From: an uncultured Microbacterium sp.
GTDB taxonomy: Bacteria > Actinomycetota > Actinomycetes > Actinomycetales > Microbacteriaceae
Assembly (NCBI GenBank): GCA_937926065.1
Contig: CALANM010000018.1
Coordinates: forward strand, 1 to 9,846
Length of the DNA: 9,846 nt
Reading direction: 5' to 3'
Shown: positions 6,965-9,846 of the stretch, piece after piece
How the letters are laid out: each line of letters starts with the position of its first letter
Position numbering within the stretch: the first letter of the stretch is position 1
Translations under genes and position numbers: made by a program
The notes under the pieces: generated by a model
Databases searched by the model: none
Told to the model about the DNA's origin: nothing
Seen by the model: only the letters and a program-made list of their open reading frames with translations

Positions 6965-7987
6965 GTGCGCGCGCTGAACCGCCTGTACCGGCGTGCCCGC
7001 TTCTTCGTGAAGCGCGTGCTCGCGTTCGACCGGGAGCGCGTGCTGCAGTTCGCGCGCCAGTCGGCGACGCTGTCGAAGGCACCGCTGTGGTGGGTCGTGC
7101 TCGACATGGCGTGGTGCGCCGTGCGCTACGAGACGACGTTCGAGAACTACTCGGAGTGGGACTTCCGCATCCTCAAGGGTCGTGAACGCAAGACGTACAT
7201 GACCGACCCGAAGTCGTTCCATCTGTCACGCAAGCTCAACGACAACTCCCAGCGGGCGATCTTCGACGACAAGCTGCAGTTCGCCGAGCGGTTCGCCGAC
7301 GAGCTCGGCCGCGCGTGGCTCGACGTGTCGTCCTCCGACGTGACGGCCCTGGAGGACTTCGTCCGCCGCTACGACCGGATCATCACGAAGAATCCCGGCG
7401 GCGTCGGCGGCAACGGCATCTCGCTTCGCGACACCTCGCACATCACCGACGTCGCGGCGCTCCGCGAGGAGCTGGTCTCCTCAGGTCAGACGCTCGTCGA
7501 AGAAGTGCTCGTCCAGCACCCCGAGATGGCGCGCCTCTACCCGGGGAGCGTCAACTCGCTGCGCATGGTCACCTATCTCGACCCCGACGGTGAAGTCCAC
7601 CTCCTGGCCGGTGTGCTAAAGATCGGCAACGGCGGCGTCATCGACAACTTCAGCAACGGCGGCATGTACACGATGCTCGACGAGCGCGGGCGCGCCCTGC
7701 ACGCCGCGGCCGACGAGGAGGGGCATCCGTTCGAGACGCACCCCATCACCGGCGTGACCATCACCGGCTACCAGGTGCCGCTGTACGACGAGATCCTGAA
7801 GCTCGTCGACAGACTCGCTCGACGCGTGCCGGCACTGCCGTACATCGGCTGGGACATCGCCATCACTCCGGAACGCCCCGTTGTCATCGAGGGAAATCAC
7901 AACACGGGTGTGTTCCAATCGAAGCCGTCGGTCTCGGGCATCCGTCACGGCCTGCTGCCGCGATACCGTGCCGCGATGCGCTTCTGA
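6965..7987 (+). CDS. Sugar-transfer-associated ATP-grasp domain protein, paralogue 1
   Basis: A 340-residue ATP-grasp ligase expected to join a carboxylate to an amine or similar nucleophile through an acyl phosphate. It resembles the sugar-transfer-associated ATP-grasp family (Pfam ATPgrasp_ST). The first 30 residues are basic and amphipathic (RLYRRARFFVKRVLAF), then comes a conserved segment SKAPLWWVVLDMAWCAVRYE. ATP-grasp elements are K103 (FDDKLQF), K142 in the loop TKNPGGVGGNG, EEVLVQHP (179-186), NSLRMVTYL with R200, and the metal site D297, E309 and N311 in GWDIAI and VVIEGNHN, so catalysis looks intact. The GTG at 6965 is forced: the in-frame stop of the previous gene is only one codon upstream. 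AAGG at 6953-6956 is its modest ribosome site. The next gene is a clear full-length paralogue. The substrate is unknown; cell-envelope or capsule chemistry is the usual context for the family. Confidence 0.8.
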   Translation: MRALNRLYRRARFFVKRVLAFDRERVLQFARQSATLSKAPLWWVVLDMAWCAVRYETTFENYSEWDFRILKGRERKTYMTDPKSFHLSRKLNDNSQRAIFDDKLQFAERFADELGRAWLDVSSSDVTALEDFVRRYDRIITKNPGGVGGNGISLRDTSHITDVAALREELVSSGQTLVEEVLVQHPEMARLYPGSVNSLRMVTYLDPDGEVHLLAGVLKIGNGGVIDNFSNGGMYTMLDERGRALHAAADEEGHPFETHPITGVTITGYQVPLYDEILKLVDRLARRVPALPYIGWDIAITPERPVVIEGNHNTGVFQSKPSVSGIRHGLLPRYRAAMRF

Positions 7988-8005
7988 CGCCTGAGTAGCA
8001 ACCCT

Positions 8006-8013
8006 GAGGAGGG
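8006..8013 (+). promoter_or_regulatory. Strong ribosome binding site of the second ATP-grasp gene
   Basis: GAGGAGGG lies seven bases before the ATG at 8021, in a 33-base intergenic gap. It is the best Shine-Dalgarno site of the rightward operon and contrasts with the weak sites of the two preceding genes, suggesting that the second ATP-grasp protein is translated independently and at a higher level. Confidence 0.75.
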
Positions 8014-8020
8014 AACCCGA

Positions 8021-9028
8021 ATGGGTCGAGCCACGGTCCGTCTGCGATATCTCGCGCGCCGCGCCCGAAAGCTCCGGCCAGGCAACCTCGTGGAGTTCGC
8101 CCGCCAGGCCCAGAGGGTCTCGAAGGCGCCCCTTCCGGTGATCATCGTCGACATGCTGTGGTGCTCGCTCAAGTACGACATGGGCTTCCGCGACTACGCA
8201 GTCTGGGACATCCGTCTGCTCAACGCCAAGGAGCGAGCGACCTGGATGACCCATCCCAAGTCGTTCCGCATCACGCGCATGCACAACACCCCCGAAGGCC
8301 GCGCCAAACTCGAGGACAAGCGCCGCTTCGCGCGAGAGTACGCCGATCTGCTCGGCCGCGAGACGATCGACCTGCGCGACGTCGACGACAGTGAGCTCGC
8401 TGCTTTCCTCGCTCGGCATCGCAAGGTGCTCGCCAAGCCCGTCGAGGGACACGGCGGCGGCAACATCACCCTGTATGAGAACGTGACGGATGCCGCGGCC
8501 TTCCGCGCGGAGGTCACCGCCGCCGGGCAGTCCACGATCGATGAGTTCATCGTCCAGCACCCGGCGATGAGCGCGCTCTACCCGGATGCTGTCAACACCG
8601 TCCGCATGATCACATTCCTCGACAAACGCGGCACCGTCCACCTGCTGGCCGCAGTACTGCGCATTGGTAACGGCGATGTGATCGACAATTTCGCCTCCGG
8701 CGGAATGTTCACGATGCTCGACTCCGACGGCGTGGCGCTGTATCCCGGCGTAGACAAGCAGAGCAACGTCTACGCAGAGCACCCCGTCACTCGAACACCG
8801 ATCGTCGGATTCAGGGTCCCGATGTACGACCGCGTGTGGTCGCTCACGCAGGAGCTGGCACGTCGGACACCAGAGGCGCCCTACGTGGGGTGGGATCTCG
8901 CGATCACGCCGGATGGGCCCGTTGTGATCGAGGGCAACCACAACTCGAGCGTCTTCCAGCCGAAGCCCTCGGCATCCGGGGTGCGCACCGGCCTTCTCCC
9001 GGTATACCAGCGCGCCGTCGGCTTCTGA
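8021..9028 (+). CDS. Sugar-transfer-associated ATP-grasp domain protein, paralogue 2
   Basis: A 335-residue ATP-grasp protein alignable to its upstream neighbour along its whole length, including the basic N-terminus (VRLRYLARRARKLRP) and SKAPLPVIIVDMLWCSLKYD. Equivalent active-site residues are K100 (LEDKRRF), K139 in the loop AKPVEGHGGGN, E175 (TIDEFIVQHP), the arginine of NTVRMITFL, and D292, E304 and N306 (GWDLAI, VVIEGNHN). Conservation is strongest in the C-terminal metal-binding half and in IGNGDVIDNFASGGMFTML. It differs from paralogue 1 in the nucleotide loop and in the stretch after MLD (about 233-258), which probably shapes substrate choice. Tandem retention of two complete enzymes suggests successive or alternative additions rather than redundancy. 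It is the last gene of the operon, followed by a strong hairpin. No signal peptide is seen; membrane association through the basic N-terminus is possible but unproven. Confidence 0.8.
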   Translation: MGRATVRLRYLARRARKLRPGNLVEFARQAQRVSKAPLPVIIVDMLWCSLKYDMGFRDYAVWDIRLLNAKERATWMTHPKSFRITRMHNTPEGRAKLEDKRRFAREYADLLGRETIDLRDVDDSELAAFLARHRKVLAKPVEGHGGGNITLYENVTDAAAFRAEVTAAGQSTIDEFIVQHPAMSALYPDAVNTVRMITFLDKRGTVHLLAAVLRIGNGDVIDNFASGGMFTMLDSDGVALYPGVDKQSNVYAEHPVTRTPIVGFRVPMYDRVWSLTQELARRTPEAPYVGWDLAITPDGPVVIEGNHNSSVFQPKPSASGVRTGLLPVYQRAVGF

Positions 9029-9060
9029 CCTGCTCCCTGGCAAGAGGGAGGCCGGACACA

Positions 9061-9093
9061 CGAAGACGCCGGCCGCGAGGGCCGGCGTCTTCG
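9061..9093. terminator. Bidirectional hairpin terminator between convergent operons
   Basis: A perfect 14-bp stem pairs 9061-9074 (CGAAGACGCCGGCC) with 9080-9093 across a five-base loop GCGAG. It lies 32 bases after the stop of the second ATP-grasp gene and 15 bases beyond the rbpA stop on the other strand. There is no real T-tract on either strand, as is usual for high-GC actinobacteria. Confidence 0.85.
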
Positions 9094-9108
9094 AAATCGT
9101 TCAGCGCG

Positions 9109-9480
9109 TCAGGCGGACTTGCGGGCGTCTTCGCCGCCGCGGCGCGCGCGCAGCAGAGCGAGTCGCTCCTCAAGCAGCTCTTCGAGCTCGGGGATCGTGC
9201 GACGTTCCATGAGCATGTCCCAATGGGTGCGCGGAGTCTTGTCGCCAGAATGGTCTACCTCCACGACGCTGTCTCCGACGCGAAGCACAGCCTCGGCGCC
9301 ACACGTGCGGCACTCCCACGTCTCAGGGGCATCCGCGTCAGCGGCAAAGGTCATGACGGTCTCTCGTGAGCACTGCGTGCACACGTACGTGAAATTTGCG
9401 CGCTCATGGAAGACGACGCCTTCTTCGCTCTGTAGGCTCGAAGCGCCGATCCGCATGCCGCGCAGGCTGCGATCTGCCAT
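9109..9480 (-). CDS. rbpA: RNA polymerase-binding protein RbpA
   Basis: Actinobacteria-specific transcription activator of 123 residues that binds the principal sigma factor and RNA polymerase and stabilises the open promoter complex. The N-terminal tail MADRSLRGMRIG matches the family. The core domain (about 26-75) has four cysteines in two pairs, C34/C37 (CTQC) and C57/C60 (CRTC), fitting the zinc-binding form described for Streptomyces rather than the cysteine-poor mycobacterial form. The basic linker and sigma-interacting region TPRTHWDMLMERRTIPELEE (82-101) continue into a charged helix (LLEERLALLRARR); the two arginines of MERR correspond to conserved sigma/DNA contacts. The tail GGEDARKSA is short. 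The ATG at 9480 has AGAGGA (9488-9493) seven bases upstream. Its sigma partner is encoded 2.9 kb away on the opposite strand, and the two operons converge on a shared hairpin. Confidence 0.95.
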   Translation of the reverse strand: MADRSLRGMRIGASSLQSEEGVVFHERANFTYVCTQCSRETVMTFAADADAPETWECRTCGAEAVLRVGDSVVEVDHSGDKTPRTHWDMLMERRTIPELEELLEERLALLRARRGGEDARKSA

Positions 9481-9504
9481 TGTGTGGTCCTCTCGTCTTC
9501 GTCA

Positions 9505-9535
9505 GGTATAACGAACTCACCTGTGTGCCCCATCC
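9505..9535 (-). promoter_or_regulatory. Candidate rbpA promoter(s)
   Basis: On the minus strand TATACC (9510-9505) resembles a housekeeping -10. The same bases overlap GGATG (9535-9531), 18 bases, then GTT (9512-9510), a degenerate version of the GGAAT-N18-GTT layout used by SigR/SigH-type stress sigmas, which control rbpA in Streptomyces coelicolor. Either would start transcripts near 9500, just before the ribosome site. The matches are imperfect. Confidence 0.3.
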
Positions 9536-9550
9536 GAACGGACCTCCTTG

Positions 9551-9599
9551 GAGCATCTTTCACAGACGATGCTCAGCCGATTCGTAGGCTGTTGGCTGA
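9551..9599 (-). other. Two adjacent hairpins between the phosphodiesterase gene and rbpA
   Basis: Read leftward after the phosphodiesterase stop, TCAGCC (9599-9594) pairs with GGCTGA (9578-9573), and GAGCATC (9574-9568) pairs with GATGCTC (9557-9551). The arms share two bases, so the full stems compete. An AAGGAGG sequence (9549-9543) follows directly. There is no T-tract, so this may be a weak terminator of the upstream gene or a leader structure for rbpA. Confidence 0.4.
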
Positions 9600-9607
9600 T
9601 TCGAGGT

Positions 9608-9846
9608 CTATTCGCGCGAGGCCAGCACTTCTAGGGCCAGATCGCCGCGGTCACTGACCAGTCCATCGACGCCCATATCCAGCAGGCGTGCCATGTCGTC
9701 GCGCTCGTTCACGGTCCACACGTGCACCTCGACACCCGCCCGGTGGACGGCGTCGACGAAGCGAGGTGTGACGATGCGCAGGCGCCCCTGACGCTCGGGC
9801 ACCTGCAAGGCATCGACCCCGGCGAGCGATCGCCGCACCAGGGCGG
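9608..9846 (-). CDS. Glycerophosphodiester phosphodiesterase family protein, C-terminal end (5' part outside window)
   Basis: The last 79 residues of a GDPD-type enzyme, which hydrolyses glycerophosphodiesters to glycerol-3-phosphate and an alcohol using a metal in a TIM-barrel. The visible part carries the family's C-terminal signature: a strand ending VEVHVWTVNERDDM, then LLDMGVDGLVSD, the seventh and eighth barrel strands, in which W-T-V-N and G-V-D-G-L-V-S-D are diagnostic. The catalytic histidines and metal-binding acidic residues lie upstream outside the window, so activity and any signal peptide cannot be judged. The frame runs off the right edge with no start visible, and the stop is TAG at 9608-9610. 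It lies on the same strand as rbpA, 127 bases upstream of it, separated by hairpins and a probable rbpA promoter, so the two are likely separate units. Confidence 0.9.
   Translation of the reverse strand, partial: ALVRRSLAGVDALQVPERQGRLRIVTPRFVDAVHRAGVEVHVWTVNERDDMARLLDMGVDGLVSDRGDLALEVLASRE

Noticed and set aside
7616..9061. 481-codon open frame antisense to both ATP-grasp genes
   Set aside because: It crosses two genuine genes with paired active sites, has no ribosome site, and its beginning lies at the terminator hairpin.
9351..9563. 70-codon open frame crossing the rbpA start out of frame
   Set aside because: Mostly a shadow of rbpA; only its upstream AAGGAGG and internal ATG seemed worth reporting as a possible leader element.

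Overview
The window is high-GC DNA coding densely on both strands, and almost certainly comes from an actinobacterium. The evidence is an RbpA homologue (a family confined to Actinobacteria), a principal sigma factor with a long Lys/Ala-rich then Asp/Glu-rich N-terminal extension, a two-lipoyl-domain actinobacterial-type E2 next to its E3, and TANNNT boxes placed for leaderless translation. Gene content and style suggest Microbacteriaceae (Microbacterium-like); that placement is inference.

Layout. (1) Positions 1-3584, leftward: pepA (M17 leucyl aminopeptidase), lpdA (dihydrolipoyl dehydrogenase, E3), then the first 231 codons of sucB (E2 of the 2-oxo acid dehydrogenase complexes), which runs off the left edge. 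pepA and lpdA overlap by ATGA. (2) 3585-3708: a compact divergent promoter region in which both genes seem to start leaderless. (3) 3709-4635, rightward: a PAC2-family protein, followed by a likely terminator. (4) 4636-4898: a 263-base leader with a candidate promoter and a perfect hairpin just before the Shine-Dalgarno of the sigma gene. (5) 4899-9028, rightward: one apparent operon of rpoD/sigA, a CofE-like (F420-0:gamma-glutamyl ligase family) protein and two tandem paralogous ATP-grasp proteins of the sugar-transfer-associated type. It ends at a 14-bp perfect hairpin. (6) 9109-9846, leftward: rbpA, a small intergenic region with two hairpins, and the C-terminal end of a glycerophosphodiester phosphodiesterase.

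How the genes work together. SucB and LpdA are consecutive catalysts of the 2-oxoglutarate/pyruvate dehydrogenase complexes. RpoD and RbpA are physical partners in transcription initiation. The most interesting part is the three-ligase cassette fused to the sigma gene by an ATGA overlap: a CofE-like enzyme without the FbiB partner domain, plus two ATP-grasp enzymes that both keep the metal and nucleotide residues. This looks like a small amide- or ester-bond-forming pathway with unknown substrates, tied to housekeeping sigma transcription. There are no tRNA or rRNA genes, CRISPR arrays or mobile elements visible, and no gene-free stretch longer than 263 bases.
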